Shown: piece after piece, positions 47,161 through 56,007 of the stretch
Position numbering within the stretch: the stretch's first letter is position 1
Layout: every line of letters begins with the position of its first letter
Assembly (NCBI RefSeq): GCF_014191055.1
Contig: NZ_JACHWB010000003.1
Span: 762,274 to 826,273, forward strand
Length of the DNA stretch: 64,000 nt
DNA from: Microvirga lupini
GTDB lineage: Bacteria; Pseudomonadota; Alphaproteobacteria; Rhizobiales; Beijerinckiaceae
Direction: 5' to 3'
The notes under the pieces: generated by a model
Databases searched by the model: none
What the model was told of the DNA's origin: nothing
The model's input: the letters and a program-made list of their open reading frames with translations, nothing else
Made by a program: the position numbers and the translations under genes

Positions 47161-47568
47161 TTATTCCCGGTGATCGGAATCTGATTCCATTTCCGCGTAG
47201 GTTTTCTTGACAATTTTGATGGCGTGGTTGGCCGCGGGCACGCCCGCATAGACGGCTACGTGCATCAATGCCTCTTTGATGTCGTCCTTCGTCGCGCCCG
47301 TATTGCGCGTGGCGCGGACATGCATCGCAACTTCATCGTCCTGCCCGAGAGCGGCCAGGAGCGCGATGGTCACAATGGAGCGCTCCCGCTTGGTGAAGTG
47401 CGGCCGCGACCAGACCGAGCCCCAAGCCCCCTCGGTGATGAAGGTTTGGAAGTCGGAGTCGAAGTCCGTCATCTGGGCCGTCGCCCGATTCACATGGGCA
47501 TCGCCCAGCACCTGGCGGCGAACGGCCATGCCGGCCTTGTAGCGCTCGCTCTCGTTCTTCTCAGACAA
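47161..47568 (-). CDS. pcaC: 4-carboxymuconolactone decarboxylase
   Basis: Decarboxylates gamma-carboxymuconolactone to 3-oxoadipate enol-lactone. The 135-residue protein is an AhpD-like all-alpha protein with FKRE-type segment [37 protein letters not shown], followed by [22 protein letters not shown]. The start is a TTG at 47568 with AGGAGG upstream, inside the end of pcaD (8-base overlap). In some bacteria pcaC and pcaD are fused as pcaL; here they are separate. Confidence 0.94.
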   Translation of the reverse strand: MSEKNESERYKAGMAVRRQVLGDAHVNRATAQMTDFDSDFQTFITEGAWGSVWSRPHFTKRERSIVTIALLAALGQDDEVAMHVRATRNTGATKDDIKEALMHVAVYAGVPAANHAIKIVKKTYAEMESDSDHRE

Positions 47569-48355
47569 GTCCGGCCTCCTGAAGATGCTGTTTGATGAGC
47601 CTTGAGAGTTCAGCAGGCTTCTCGACGCAGGGAATGTGTCCCGCCCCCTTGATGAGGGCGAACCGCGCGTCGGAAATCAGATCGGCGGTTCCTTTGACGA
47701 CGTCTGCCGGCGTCGAACCGTCCTGATCCCCTGCCACGCACAGCGTCGGCACTGCAATCCGTCCAGCATCCGACCTCAGATCCGCATCGCGGATTGCCGC
47801 GCAGGTGCCCGCATAGCCGTGGGCCGGGGTGCGGACCAGCATGTTGTGCCACCCGGCGATGTCATCCGCCCGTGTCTCGTGGAACAATGGGGTGAACCAA
47901 CGCTGGAGGACGGCGTGGGCAATCGGCTCGATACCGCCCGCTTCGACGGCGCCGATCCGGTCGGCCCAGAGTTCGGCTGTGCCGATCTTGGCCGCCGTGC
48001 AGCAGAGGGCGATGGACTGCACCCTGTCGGGCACCCGCACGGCCATGCGCTGTGCGATCATACCCCCGACGGAGAGCCCGACGAGAGATGCCTTAGCGAT
48101 TTGAAGGTGGTCGAGGAGCGCGAGGAGATCGTTCGTGTGATCGTCGATGGTGTAAGGCGCCGGCGGCGCATCGGAGAGACCGTGTCCTCGCTTATCGTAG
48201 AGAACGACCCTGAACCGATCCGTGAAAGCCGGAACGACCTCCTGCCAGATCCGCAGGTCACTTCCGAGAGAATTGATGAAGGCGAGAGCCGGTCCATGGG
48301 ACGGTCCGAACACTTGGTAGTGAAGAACGATGCCGTTGACGCGTGCGAATGCCAT
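47561..48355 (-). CDS. pcaD: 3-oxoadipate enol-lactonase
   Basis: Alpha/beta-hydrolase of 264 residues that hydrolyses 3-oxoadipate enol-lactone to 3-oxoadipate. The nucleophile elbow reads VGLSVGGMIAQ (Ser near residue 97), the acidic residue is in CVAGDQDGSTP and the catalytic His in GAGHIPCVEKP. It is the first gene of the minus-strand pca run, read from the control region it shares with the IclR-type regulator. The ATG at 48355 is preceded by GAGGTGAG. Confidence 0.94.
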   Translation of the reverse strand: MAFARVNGIVLHYQVFGPSHGPALAFINSLGSDLRIWQEVVPAFTDRFRVVLYDKRGHGLSDAPPAPYTIDDHTNDLLALLDHLQIAKASLVGLSVGGMIAQRMAVRVPDRVQSIALCCTAAKIGTAELWADRIGAVEAGGIEPIAHAVLQRWFTPLFHETRADDIAGWHNMLVRTPAHGYAGTCAAIRDADLRSDAGRIAVPTLCVAGDQDGSTPADVVKGTADLISDARFALIKGAGHIPCVEKPAELSRLIKQHLQEAGLV

Positions 48356-48479
48356 TTCTCACCTCATGCAACGAGCCGACGCGTAGCGAAGCCAGTCTGT
48401 ACACAACCCTTCAGCACAACACGGTTCAACCCTATCAGGGATTGGAACCTCACCCAAAAGTTCAAGGTTGTGTGCGCCA

Positions 48480-48505
48480 TGCGAACATTGAATATCATAT
48501 CGCAC
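48480..48505. promoter_or_regulatory. Candidate operator in the pcaD-IclR control region
   Basis: TGCGAAC (48480-48486) and ATCGCAC (48499-48505) are half-site-like sequences in the 216-base divergent region; they resemble the GTTCG/TCGCAC halves of PcaU/PobR-type IclR operators. Spacing and symmetry are imperfect. Assigned by analogy only. Confidence 0.35.
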
Positions 48506-48571
48506 ATGTAGTACGATCCTAAGACAGGCTGTCAAGGCTACCAAAGTCCAGCCGCCGCATTTGGAGAGTGA

Positions 48572-49354
48572 ATGCAGGACTTTTCGATTGATGTTCAGGC
48601 TGGTGCGGACCGGGATTTCGTTGCAAGTCTCGAGAAGGGACTGCTCGTGATCGAGGCCTTCGATGCCGCCCGGCCGCGGCTCACCCTGTCCGATGTCGCC
48701 AAGCTGACCGGCATGACCCGCGCGGCTGCCCGGCGCTATCTCTTGACCCTTACCAAGCTGAACTATGCCGAATCCGACGGTCGCTACTTCAGCCTGACCC
48801 CACGCATTCTACGCCTCGGTTATGCCTACCTCTCCTCCGCCTCGCTCTCAATGCAAGTCCAGCCTTTTTTGGAGCGGATATCCGAAGAGACAGGAGAATC
48901 CAGCTCGGCAGCGATCCTTGATGGCGATGACATCGTCTACATCGCCCGCTCGGCCACGCGCCGGATCATGTCGATCGGGCTCGGGGTGGGAAGCCGGCTC
49001 CCCGCCTACTGCACCGCTCTGGGCCGCGCGATCTTGGCTCACCAGCCGGGCGACGTGCTCGGTGCCTATCTGCATCGTGTTCACCTCGAAGCTCGCACGC
49101 CCAAAACCGTTACGGACAAGGCCGAGTTTCAGGCCCTCCTCGAAGAAACCCGCGCCCAGGGGTATGCCGTGGTGAACGAGGAGCTTGAGTATGGGCTTCG
49201 CTCCATCGCGGTGCCGGTCGTTCAAAGGAACGGCAAGGTGACCATCGCGCTCAATCTCAGCGCCCAGGCCGGGCGTATCTCGGCCGAGGAGATGGAGGAG
49301 CGGTTCCTGCCTCTTCTCAGATCCGCCAGCGAGACGCTGCGCTACATGCTCTGA
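48572..49354 (+). CDS. pcaR: IclR-family regulator of the pca operon (PcaR/PcaU-like)
   Basis: 260-residue IclR-type regulator: N-terminal winged helix (SLEKGLLVIEAFDAARPRLTLSDVAKLTGMTRAAARRYLLTL) and a C-terminal effector domain ending GRISAEEMEERFLPLLRSASE. The segment YCTALGRAILA and the DGDDIVYIAR strand are typical of the PcaR/PcaU/PobR subgroup, which respond to 3-oxoadipate or protocatechuate. Divergent from pcaD, it is the natural regulator of the pca run. Many rhizobia use the LysR-type PcaQ instead; no such gene is present here. The 3' end overlaps the BKACE gene by 13 bases. Confidence 0.88.
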   Translation: MQDFSIDVQAGADRDFVASLEKGLLVIEAFDAARPRLTLSDVAKLTGMTRAAARRYLLTLTKLNYAESDGRYFSLTPRILRLGYAYLSSASLSMQVQPFLERISEETGESSSAAILDGDDIVYIARSATRRIMSIGLGVGSRLPAYCTALGRAILAHQPGDVLGAYLHRVHLEARTPKTVTDKAEFQALLEETRAQGYAVVNEELEYGLRSIAVPVVQRNGKVTIALNLSAQAGRISAEEMEERFLPLLRSASETLRYML

Positions 49355-50190
49355 GCCGCAGCGATCGGGCGGCATGCCAGGAGCATCCGCGCCTCGTCGG
49401 GCGTGGCGGCGCGGTGCCCATGCCTCTCAACAGCGAGCACCGCATGTTCCACCAGTTCGGCATTGCTCACCGCAAGGCGGTCCTTGGTGATGCGAATGTT
49501 GTCTTCGAGGCCGGTGCGGACCGCATCGGCGCTACGGGCAAGAGCCCAATCCATCACCTTGGCTTGGTGCCGGCCGATGCCCGCGGCCGTCCAAGTGCAG
49601 GTTGGGAAAAGGTGTTTGGCCTCCTTCAGGAGAATATCGAGCAGTCGTTCCTCGGCGGGCAGTGCATTCTGCACGCCCATGACGAACTGGATATGCGGCT
49701 GCTCGTCCATGAGCCCCTTGTCGGCGAGGCGCCGTGCCGCGTGGAGGTGGGAAAGGTCGAAAATCTCGATCTCCGGCCGAATCCCGAGATCTTTCATCTT
49801 GCCGGCCATGTCCTCAACGAGGCTCGTGTGGTTCTCGTAGACGATGGTCGGGAAGTTGACGGAGCCGGTGGACAGGGAAGCCATGTCCGGGCGCAGATGA
49901 AGCGCACTGCTGCGCTGGCTCGGATCCCGCCCCCGCCCGCCGGTTGAGAATTGAACGATCATGCCAGGGCACCGCTCGGCGATTCCGGCCTGAACGGCTG
50001 CGAAACGCTCGGGATCGGAAGAGGGCGTCTCGTCGTCGTTGCGCACATGGATATGGACGAGCGTGGCACCGACCTCATAGGCCTGCCGCGTCGATTCGAT
50101 CTGCTCGGCCGGCGTGATCGGCACGGCCGGGTTGTCCTTCTTGCGCGGAACCGATCCCGTGATCGCGATGGCAATGACGACAGGTTTCAC
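49342..50190 (-). CDS. BKACE-family beta-keto acid cleavage enzyme (DUF849)
   Basis: 282-residue zinc-dependent TIM-barrel enzyme of the family named after 3-keto-5-aminohexanoate cleavage (Kce). Such enzymes exchange a beta-keto acid with acetyl-CoA, giving acetoacetate and a new acyl-CoA. The metal-binding VHIHVRNDDETPSSDP motif is near residue 46, and GGRGRDPSQRSSAL, WTAAGIGRHQAK and RTGLEDNIRI are family segments. Start is GTG at 50190 after GGAGAAAGGG. Its position beside the pca genes suggests 3-oxoadipate as substrate. The reaction has been seen among BKACE subfamilies, but specificity cannot be assigned here. Confidence 0.85.
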   Translation of the reverse strand: MKPVVIAIAITGSVPRKKDNPAVPITPAEQIESTRQAYEVGATLVHIHVRNDDETPSSDPERFAAVQAGIAERCPGMIVQFSTGGRGRDPSQRSSALHLRPDMASLSTGSVNFPTIVYENHTSLVEDMAGKMKDLGIRPEIEIFDLSHLHAARRLADKGLMDEQPHIQFVMGVQNALPAEERLLDILLKEAKHLFPTCTWTAAGIGRHQAKVMDWALARSADAVRTGLEDNIRITKDRLAVSNAELVEHAVLAVERHGHRAATPDEARMLLACRPIAAAQSM

Positions 50191-50321
50191 GCCCTTTCTC
50201 CGACCTCAAGTTCCAATACCCCATCAGGAGACATAGAGCACGGAAGCCCAAGGAGAACAGTCTCCCGCCAGTAGGGTCAGATCTATCCCTGCAGATCATC
50301 GCCTTGGGGCAGATGACCGGT

Positions 50322-50335
50322 TTGATCTGCATCAA
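50322..50335 (+). promoter_or_regulatory. Perfect FNR/FixK box upstream of ccoN
   Basis: TTGAT-CTGC-ATCAA matches the anaerobox consensus exactly. It lies 85 bases before the ccoN start, in the 229-base region shared with the divergent BKACE gene. It is the expected binding site of FixK (gene at 59653), which should activate ccoNOQP in low oxygen. Confidence 0.85.
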
Positions 50336-50419
50336 TGCTCCCTACCGCCCCCCCTCCTAAAGGAGTCTACTGACGGTAAAGCTCACGGCTTTGCCGATAA
50401 TCTCAAAAGGTCGAAGCCT

Positions 50420-52084
50420 ATGGCTCAAGCGGTAGCACCCTCAAAGGGAATGACCTTCGGCGAAGCGGGCTCAGCCCTTGCCTTCGCCGGATTGGCACTT
50501 CTCAGCATCATCATCGCGGCGAAGGCCTATACGCCTGAATACGCCTTCCATGCCTATCTTTTCGCAGCGGCCAGCGTCGCGTCCGTTTTCGCGATCGTGA
50601 ACCGGTACTATGAACGTCCCGCTCAATTGCCTCCGCAGACCATTGGCGGCAAGCCGAACTACAATATGGGGCCGGTCAAGTTCGCGACCATCGCGTCCGT
50701 GATCTGGGGAGTCGCCGGCTTCACCATCGGCCTCCTGATCGCCCTCCAATTGGCGTTTCCGGCTCTCAACTTCGACACGTCGTGGCTGTCCTTCGGCCGG
50801 ATGCGACCGCTGCACACCTCGGCGGTGATCTTCGCCTTCGGCGGCAACGTGCTGATCGCCAGCTCCTTTTACGTCGTTCAGCGCACCTGCCGCGCCCGCA
50901 TGGTCGGCGACATCGCCCCCTGGTTCGTAGTGCTGGGCTACAACTTCTTCATCGTGATCGCGGGCACGGGGTACCTGCTCGGCATCACCCAGGGCAAGGA
51001 ATATGCCGAGCCCGAGTGGTATGCCGACCTGTGGCTGACAATCGTCTGGGTTGCATACCTCCTGGTCTTCCTCGGCACGATCATGCGCCGCAAGGAACCC
51101 CACATCTATGTGGCCAACTGGTTCTATCTTGCCTTTATCCTGACCATCGCTGTCCTGCACCTGGGCAACAACGCGACCATCCCGGTTTCGATCTTCTCGC
51201 CCAAGAGCTACATCGTCTGGTCGGGCGTGCAGGATGCCCTCGTGCAATGGTGGTACGGCCATAATGCGGTCGGCTTCTTCCTCACCGCGGGCTTCCTGGC
51301 CATCATGTACTACTTTATCCCGAAGCGGGCCGAGCGGCCGGTCTATTCCTACCGCCTCTCCATCATTCACTTCTGGTCGCTGATCTTCATGTACATCTGG
51401 GCAGGTCCTCACCACCTGCACTACACCGCCCTGCCCGACTGGGCTCAGACGCTCGGCATGGTGTTTTCAGTCATGCTGTGGATGCCCTCCTGGGGCGGCA
51501 TGATCAACGGCCTCATGACCCTCTCGGGTGCCTGGGACAAGCTCCGTACGGATCCCGTACTCCGCCTGATGGTCGTGTCGGTCGCCTTCTACGGCATGTC
51601 GACCTTCGAAGGCCCGCTCATGTCGGTGAAGGCCGTGAACTCCCTGTCGCACTACACCGACTGGACCATCGGCCACGTTCACTCCGGCGCTCTCGGTTGG
51701 GTGGCCTACGTGTCCTTCGGGGCGATTTACTGCCTCGTTCCGTGGCTGTGGAACAAGAAGGAGCTCTACTCCATGAAGGCCGTCTCCTGGCATTTCTGGA
51801 TCTCGACCCTCGGCATCGTCCTGTACATCTCGTCGATGTGGGTCGCCGGCATCCTTCAGGGCCTTATGTGGCGCGCCTATACCGGCCTTGGCTTCCTTGA
51901 GTACTCGTTCATCGAGACGGTCGAGGCGATGCATCCCTTCTATGTCATCCGTGCACTCGGCGGCGCGCTCTTCGTGGCCGGCTCTCTGATCATGGCCTGG
52001 AACGTCTGGAAGACGATCTCGGCCGGGCAAGAAGCTGAGGAATTGTCGCACGCCACACAGCCCGCGCTGATCGCTGCGGAGTAA
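50420..52084 (+). CDS. ccoN: cbb3-type cytochrome c oxidase subunit I
   Basis: Catalytic subunit of the high-affinity terminal oxidase, 554 residues. The heme-copper site ligands appear as [14 protein letters not shown] (heme b), [15 protein letters not shown] (Cu_B His plus the characteristic Tyr in the neighbouring helix) and [13 protein letters not shown]. About twelve hydrophobic helices are visible. This enzyme lets the cell respire at nanomolar oxygen. It heads ccoNOQP, with the FixK box upstream and its four genes close together. Confidence 0.98.
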   Translation: MAQAVAPSKGMTFGEAGSALAFAGLALLSIIIAAKAYTPEYAFHAYLFAAASVASVFAIVNRYYERPAQLPPQTIGGKPNYNMGPVKFATIASVIWGVAGFTIGLLIALQLAFPALNFDTSWLSFGRMRPLHTSAVIFAFGGNVLIASSFYVVQRTCRARMVGDIAPWFVVLGYNFFIVIAGTGYLLGITQGKEYAEPEWYADLWLTIVWVAYLLVFLGTIMRRKEPHIYVANWFYLAFILTIAVLHLGNNATIPVSIFSPKSYIVWSGVQDALVQWWYGHNAVGFFLTAGFLAIMYYFIPKRAERPVYSYRLSIIHFWSLIFMYIWAGPHHLHYTALPDWAQTLGMVFSVMLWMPSWGGMINGLMTLSGAWDKLRTDPVLRLMVVSVAFYGMSTFEGPLMSVKAVNSLSHYTDWTIGHVHSGALGWVAYVSFGAIYCLVPWLWNKKELYSMKAVSWHFWISTLGIVLYISSMWVAGILQGLMWRAYTGLGFLEYSFIETVEAMHPFYVIRALGGALFVAGSLIMAWNVWKTISAGQEAEELSHATQPALIAAE

Positions 52085-52095
52085 AGGAAACGACC

Positions 52096-52830
52096 ATGTC
52101 TTTCTGGTCCCGTCATAAAATCTTCGAGACCAACTCGATTATCCTCGTCCTCGGCGTGCTGATCGTCATCTCGATCGGCGGTCTCGTGGAGATCGTGCCC
52201 CTCTTCTACCTGAAGAGCACCATCGAGAAGGTGGAGGGCGTCAGGCCCTACACCCCACTCGAGCTGGCCGGACGCAACATCTATGTGCGCGAAGGCTGCT
52301 ACAACTGCCACAGCCAGATGGTTCGTCCTCTGCGTGACGAGGTCGAGCGCTACGGCCACTATTCGCTCGCGGCCGAGAGCATGTACGACCGGCCGTTCCA
52401 ATGGGGCTCCAAGCGCACCGGCCCGGATCTCGCCCGTCTCGGGAACAAGTATTCCGACGACTGGCACCGGGATCACCTGAAGGATCCACGCGCCGTGGTT
52501 CCGGGTTCCATCATGCCGAGCTATCCTTGGCTCGAGCAGAACGAGCTTGATGCAAAGGCCATCGCGCAGGATTTGAAGGTTCAGGCGACCCTCGGCGTTC
52601 CCTACTCCGAGGACATGCTGAAGAAGGCCGAGAGCGACATCCGCACTCAAGCCAACGCGGATGATCCGAACACGACCGATCTCGCCCAGCGCTATCCGAA
52701 CGCTCAGTCGCGCAATTTCGACGGAAATCCGCAGAAGGTCACCGAAGCGGACGCCCTGATTGCCTACCTGCAGATGCTCGGCACGCAGGTCGACTTCAAG
52801 CTCTACGACAACAAGGCCAACGTGCGCTGA
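52096..52830 (+). CDS. ccoO: cbb3-type cytochrome c oxidase subunit II
   Basis: Monoheme c-type cytochrome subunit, 244 residues. An N-terminal anchor helix ([23 protein letters not shown]) precedes the heme-binding [15 protein letters not shown] site. The methionine ligand is probably in [11 protein letters not shown]. It follows ccoN by 11 bases and precedes ccoQ by 12. Length and motif layout are normal for CcoO. Confidence 0.97.
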   Translation: MSFWSRHKIFETNSIILVLGVLIVISIGGLVEIVPLFYLKSTIEKVEGVRPYTPLELAGRNIYVREGCYNCHSQMVRPLRDEVERYGHYSLAAESMYDRPFQWGSKRTGPDLARLGNKYSDDWHRDHLKDPRAVVPGSIMPSYPWLEQNELDAKAIAQDLKVQATLGVPYSEDMLKKAESDIRTQANADDPNTTDLAQRYPNAQSRNFDGNPQKVTEADALIAYLQMLGTQVDFKLYDNKANVR

Positions 52831-52842
52831 GGACCGACGATC

Positions 52843-52998
52843 ATGCCAGCCGCATACAAGTTCTTTGCTGAATTCGCCCAGACCTGGGGGCTCCTGTACT
52901 TCGTGGGGGTCTTCCTGACAGTGCTGATCTACGCCCTCGCCCCCTCACGGAAGGACCGTTTCGACGCGGCCTCCCGCATGCCTCTCCAGGAGGACTGA
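52843..52998 (+). CDS. ccoQ: cbb3-type cytochrome oxidase subunit CcoQ
   Basis: Small membrane protein, 51 residues, with one helix (GLLYFVGVFLTVLIYALAP) followed by the typical CcoQ segment SRKDRFDAASRMPLQED. It stabilises the interaction of CcoP with the core oxidase. The ribosome site of ccoP (CAGGAGGA) is embedded in its last codons. It fits exactly between ccoO and ccoP. Confidence 0.93.
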   Translation: MPAAYKFFAEFAQTWGLLYFVGVFLTVLIYALAPSRKDRFDAASRMPLQED

Positions 52999-53002
52999 TC
53001 CC

Positions 53003-53887
53003 ATGGCCCATGAGACACATGAACAGGTGGACGCCGTCACAGGCGTCACCACAACCGGCCATACCTGGGATGACATCCAGGAGCTCAACAACCCATTGCC
53101 ACGCTGGTGGCTGTGGACCTTCTACCTGACCATCTTCTGGTCCGTGCTATACGCCATCGCCTATCCGGCGATCCCCATGGTGTCGACCTACACCAAGGGC
53201 GTACTCGGGTGGCAGTCGCGAGAGGCCGTTGAGGTGGATCTCGCGGCCTTGAAAGAACAGCGCTCCGGCATGACGGCAAAGCTTGCCGCGAGCTCGCTGG
53301 ACGAGATCAAGCAGGATCCCGAGATGTTCGCCTTCGCGCGGGCTCAGGGCAAGGCTTCCTTCGGCGACAACTGCGCGCCCTGCCACGGCGCAGGCGGTGC
53401 AGGTGCCAAGGGCTACCCGAACCTGAACGACGACGATTGGCTCTGGGGCGGTTCGCTTGCCCAGATCGAGCACACGATCCGCTACGGCGCCCGCTCCACC
53501 AGCGACCAAGGCCATTCCGGCACCATGCCGGCCTTCGGCCGTGACGGCATGCTCAAGCGGGAGGAAATCTCCCATGTGGCGGACTACGTCCGCTCCCTGT
53601 CGGGCCTACCGACTGACAAGACAGCCGACCTGAACGCCGGCGCCAAGGTCTATGCCGACAACTGCGCCGCCTGCCATGGCGACAAGGGTCAAGGCATGCA
53701 GGAACTCGGTGCTCCCAACCTGTCGGACAAGATCTGGCTGTTCGGCGCGGATAAGGCCACGATCATGGAAGGGCTGCACAATGGCCGCGGCGGCGTGATG
53801 CCGACCTGGCACGGTCGCCTCGACGACACGACCATCAAGGCCCTGACCCTCTACGTCCATTCTCTGGGGGGAGATCAGCGCCCCTGA
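53003..53887 (+). CDS. ccoP: cbb3-type cytochrome c oxidase subunit III
   Basis: Diheme cytochrome c subunit of 294 residues. An N-terminal anchor (WWLWTFYLTIFWSVLYAIAYPAIP) precedes two CxxCH heme sites, CAPCHG and CAACHG, each followed by a methionine ligand in GTMPAFG- and GVMPTWH-type loops. It passes electrons from cytochrome c to CcoO/CcoN. The ATG is 4 bases after the ccoQ stop. Confidence 0.97.
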   Translation: MAHETHEQVDAVTGVTTTGHTWDDIQELNNPLPRWWLWTFYLTIFWSVLYAIAYPAIPMVSTYTKGVLGWQSREAVEVDLAALKEQRSGMTAKLAASSLDEIKQDPEMFAFARAQGKASFGDNCAPCHGAGGAGAKGYPNLNDDDWLWGGSLAQIEHTIRYGARSTSDQGHSGTMPAFGRDGMLKREEISHVADYVRSLSGLPTDKTADLNAGAKVYADNCAACHGDKGQGMQELGAPNLSDKIWLFGADKATIMEGLHNGRGGVMPTWHGRLDDTTIKALTLYVHSLGGDQRP

Positions 53888-53914
53888 GAAGTCCAGGTAC
53901 TGCTGAATGGACAG

Positions 53915-53940
53915 GCGGCCGGGGGGCAACCTCCGGCCGC
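53915..53940. terminator. GC-rich hairpin after ccoP
   Basis: GCGGCCGG (53915-53922) pairs perfectly with CCGGCCGC (53933-53940) around a ten-base interior. It lies between ccoP and the FixK box of the next unit, so the two halves of the module can be transcribed separately. No T-run. Confidence 0.45.
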
Positions 53941-53943
53941 AGC

Positions 53944-53957
53944 TTGATTTGAATCAA
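53944..53957 (+). promoter_or_regulatory. Perfect FNR/FixK box upstream of ccoG
   Basis: TTGAT-TTGA-ATCAA is an exact anaerobox, 65 bases before the preferred ccoG start. It should give the ccoG-fixHIS unit its own FixK-dependent promoter. Confidence 0.85.
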
Positions 53958-54021
53958 GGCGGCCTTGGCGGTGCCATCGTATCCCAGCGTCATCAATATT
54001 TTGGTGATCGCGACGGATTCG

Positions 54022-55485
54022 ATGGCTGACGCCCTTCTTCCCCATCCTCTTGGAGCTGTGGCCTCTGACGTGGACGCGCCGCTCTATGCTCCTCGCAAGC
54101 AGATCTATCCGCAGGCCGTGAAGGGCCGTTACCGCACGATCAAGTGGGTCGTGCTCGCCATCACCCTCGGCATCTATTACTTCCTGCCCTTCATCCGCTG
54201 GGATCGTGGTCCTAACGCCCCGGACCAAGCTATCCTGGTCGATCTGGCCAACGGCCGTTTCTACTTCTTCTTCATCGAAATCTGGCCGCAGGAAGTCTAT
54301 TACATAACAGGCCTCCTGGTTCTGGCCGCGCTCACGCTCTTCCTGATGAATGCCGTCGCTGGCCGGGTCTGGTGCGGCTATCTTTGCCCTCAGACCGTCT
54401 GGACGGATCTGTTCTATGCGGTGGAGCGCTGGATCGAAGGCGATCGCCGCGAACGTATGCGCAAAGACCAGCAGAAGCTCACCCTCAAGACCGCCAGCCA
54501 GAAAGGCCTGAAGCACTTCATCTGGCTCATGATCGCCTGGTGGACCGGCGGCGCCTGGGTACTTTACTTCGCCGATGCTCCGACGCTCGTCTATGAACTG
54601 GCGACGCTTCAGGCGTCGGTCGTCGCCTATGTCTGGATTGGGATCCTCACCTTCACGACCTACACACTCGCTGGATTCATGCGCGAACAGGTCTGCACCT
54701 ATATGTGCCCCTGGCCCCGCATCCAGGCTGCACTCACGGACGAGTACGCCCTGAACGTCACCTATCGCTACGACCGGGGCGAGCCTCGCGGTTCGGTCAA
54801 GAAAAATGAGGTTCTGAAGCTGCAGGGGCTGCCTGCGGGTGACTGCATCGACTGCAACCAATGCGTCAATGTCTGCCCCACCGGCGTCGATATCCGCAAG
54901 GGCCTTCAGCTCGACTGCATCCAGTGCGGCCTGTGCATGGATGCCTGCGACAATGTGATGGTCAAGATCGGCCGTCCGCAGGGGCTGATCGCCTACGACA
55001 CGGACATGAATGTCCAGGCCCGCATGGAGGGCCGGCCGGAGGTGCGCCGCATCGTGCGTCCCCGCACCCTCTTCTATGCCGGGCTCATTGCCGTGGTTGG
55101 TGCCATCATGATCACATCGCTTGCCATGCGGCAGAACATCTATCTGAGCGTGATGCACGATCGGAATCCGCTCTTCGTGCGCCTCTCGGATGGCGCGATC
55201 CGCAACGGCTTCACGGTCCGCGTCGCCAACAAGCATCTCGACGAGCGCCGCTATGCCCTCACGGTCAGGGGGCTGACGGATGCTAAGGTCGACGTGGTGG
55301 GCGGCGAGGTTGATCAGCAGGGGCGTGCCATCGTCACCGTCGGACCGGATCAGACCTTGGAGGCACGGGTGCTCGTCACGGATACGGCTTCAGTAGCCTC
55401 TTCATCGACCGATCTCGAATTCATCCTGACCGATCTCTCCAACGGCGACAAAGCCGCCACGAGCGATCACTTCAAGGCTCCCTAA
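54022..55485 (+). CDS. ccoG: cbb3 oxidase accessory iron-sulfur protein CcoG (FixG/RdxA)
   Basis: Membrane ferredoxin-like protein needed for cbb3 assembly, where it reduces Cu(II) for insertion. Membrane helices flank a cytoplasmic part with two 4Fe-4S motifs, CIDCNQCVNVCPTGVD and CIQCGLCMDACD. The C-terminal ~130 residues form a periplasmic Ig-like domain. I start at the ATG at 54022 (487 residues). An in-frame TTG at 53965 would lie only 8 bases after the FixK box and would be untranscribed or lack a leader. First gene of the ccoG-fixHIS unit. Confidence 0.96.
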   Translation: MADALLPHPLGAVASDVDAPLYAPRKQIYPQAVKGRYRTIKWVVLAITLGIYYFLPFIRWDRGPNAPDQAILVDLANGRFYFFFIEIWPQEVYYITGLLVLAALTLFLMNAVAGRVWCGYLCPQTVWTDLFYAVERWIEGDRRERMRKDQQKLTLKTASQKGLKHFIWLMIAWWTGGAWVLYFADAPTLVYELATLQASVVAYVWIGILTFTTYTLAGFMREQVCTYMCPWPRIQAALTDEYALNVTYRYDRGEPRGSVKKNEVLKLQGLPAGDCIDCNQCVNVCPTGVDIRKGLQLDCIQCGLCMDACDNVMVKIGRPQGLIAYDTDMNVQARMEGRPEVRRIVRPRTLFYAGLIAVVGAIMITSLAMRQNIYLSVMHDRNPLFVRLSDGAIRNGFTVRVANKHLDERRYALTVRGLTDAKVDVVGGEVDQQGRAIVTVGPDQTLEARVLVTDTASVASSSTDLEFILTDLSNGDKAATSDHFKAP

Positions 55486-55496
55486 GGATTGACGCC

Positions 55497-55994
55497 ATGT
55501 CCTCCATTGCCACCACAACTCGGGCTTCTAGGCCGATCACCGGACGCACCGTCCTGATCTACTTCCTCAGCTTCTTCGGCATCGTCTTCGCCATGAATTT
55601 CTACATGGTGCGGGTCGCCGTATCGAGCTTCAGCGGCGTCGAGACTGAAAGCTCCTACAAAGCCGGGCTTTCCTTCAAGAACGACATCGCCGCCGCTCAG
55701 GCCCAGGATGCCCGCCATTGGTCGGTCGAAGCTAACCTTCAGCGCGGCGACAATCCGGGTGTGATTATCACCGCGCGCGATGCCCAGGGACAGGCGCTGG
55801 CGGGTCTGACCGCCGAGGTGCGCCTTGCTCATCCTACCGATAAACGTCGCGACCTGATGGTGGAGCTCGTGGAGCTGACACCCGGCCAGTTCAAGAGCCT
55901 CAGCCCCATGCCGAATGGCCCGTGGGATCTTGTTATCGGCCTCAGGCGCGAAACGGAAACGGTCTTCCGCTCGAAGAGCCGTGTCTCGCTCTAA
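55497..55994 (+). CDS. fixH: cbb3 oxidase assembly protein FixH/CcoH
   Basis: 165-residue protein with one N-terminal membrane helix (TVLIYFLSFFGIVFAMNFYMVRVAVSSF) and a periplasmic domain, typical of FixH. It is needed for assembly or stability of the oxidase. The segment ESSYKAGLSFKNDIAAAQAQ followed by the beta-rich VEANLQRGDNPGV part matches the family. It lies 11 bases after ccoG and the start of fixI is 13 bases downstream. Confidence 0.93.
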   Translation: MSSIATTTRASRPITGRTVLIYFLSFFGIVFAMNFYMVRVAVSSFSGVETESSYKAGLSFKNDIAAAQAQDARHWSVEANLQRGDNPGVIITARDAQGQALAGLTAEVRLAHPTDKRRDLMVELVELTPGQFKSLSPMPNGPWDLVIGLRRETETVFRSKSRVSL

Positions 55995-56007
55995 GGATCC
56001 CTTCCCG

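Noticed and set aside
53965..54021. Upstream TTG start for ccoG
   Set aside because: It lies 8 bases after the FixK box, so a FixK-dependent transcript would not contain it.
53875..55236. 453-codon minus-strand frame opposite ccoG
   Set aside because: Shadow of a gene with two 4Fe-4S motifs; also runs through the FixK box region.
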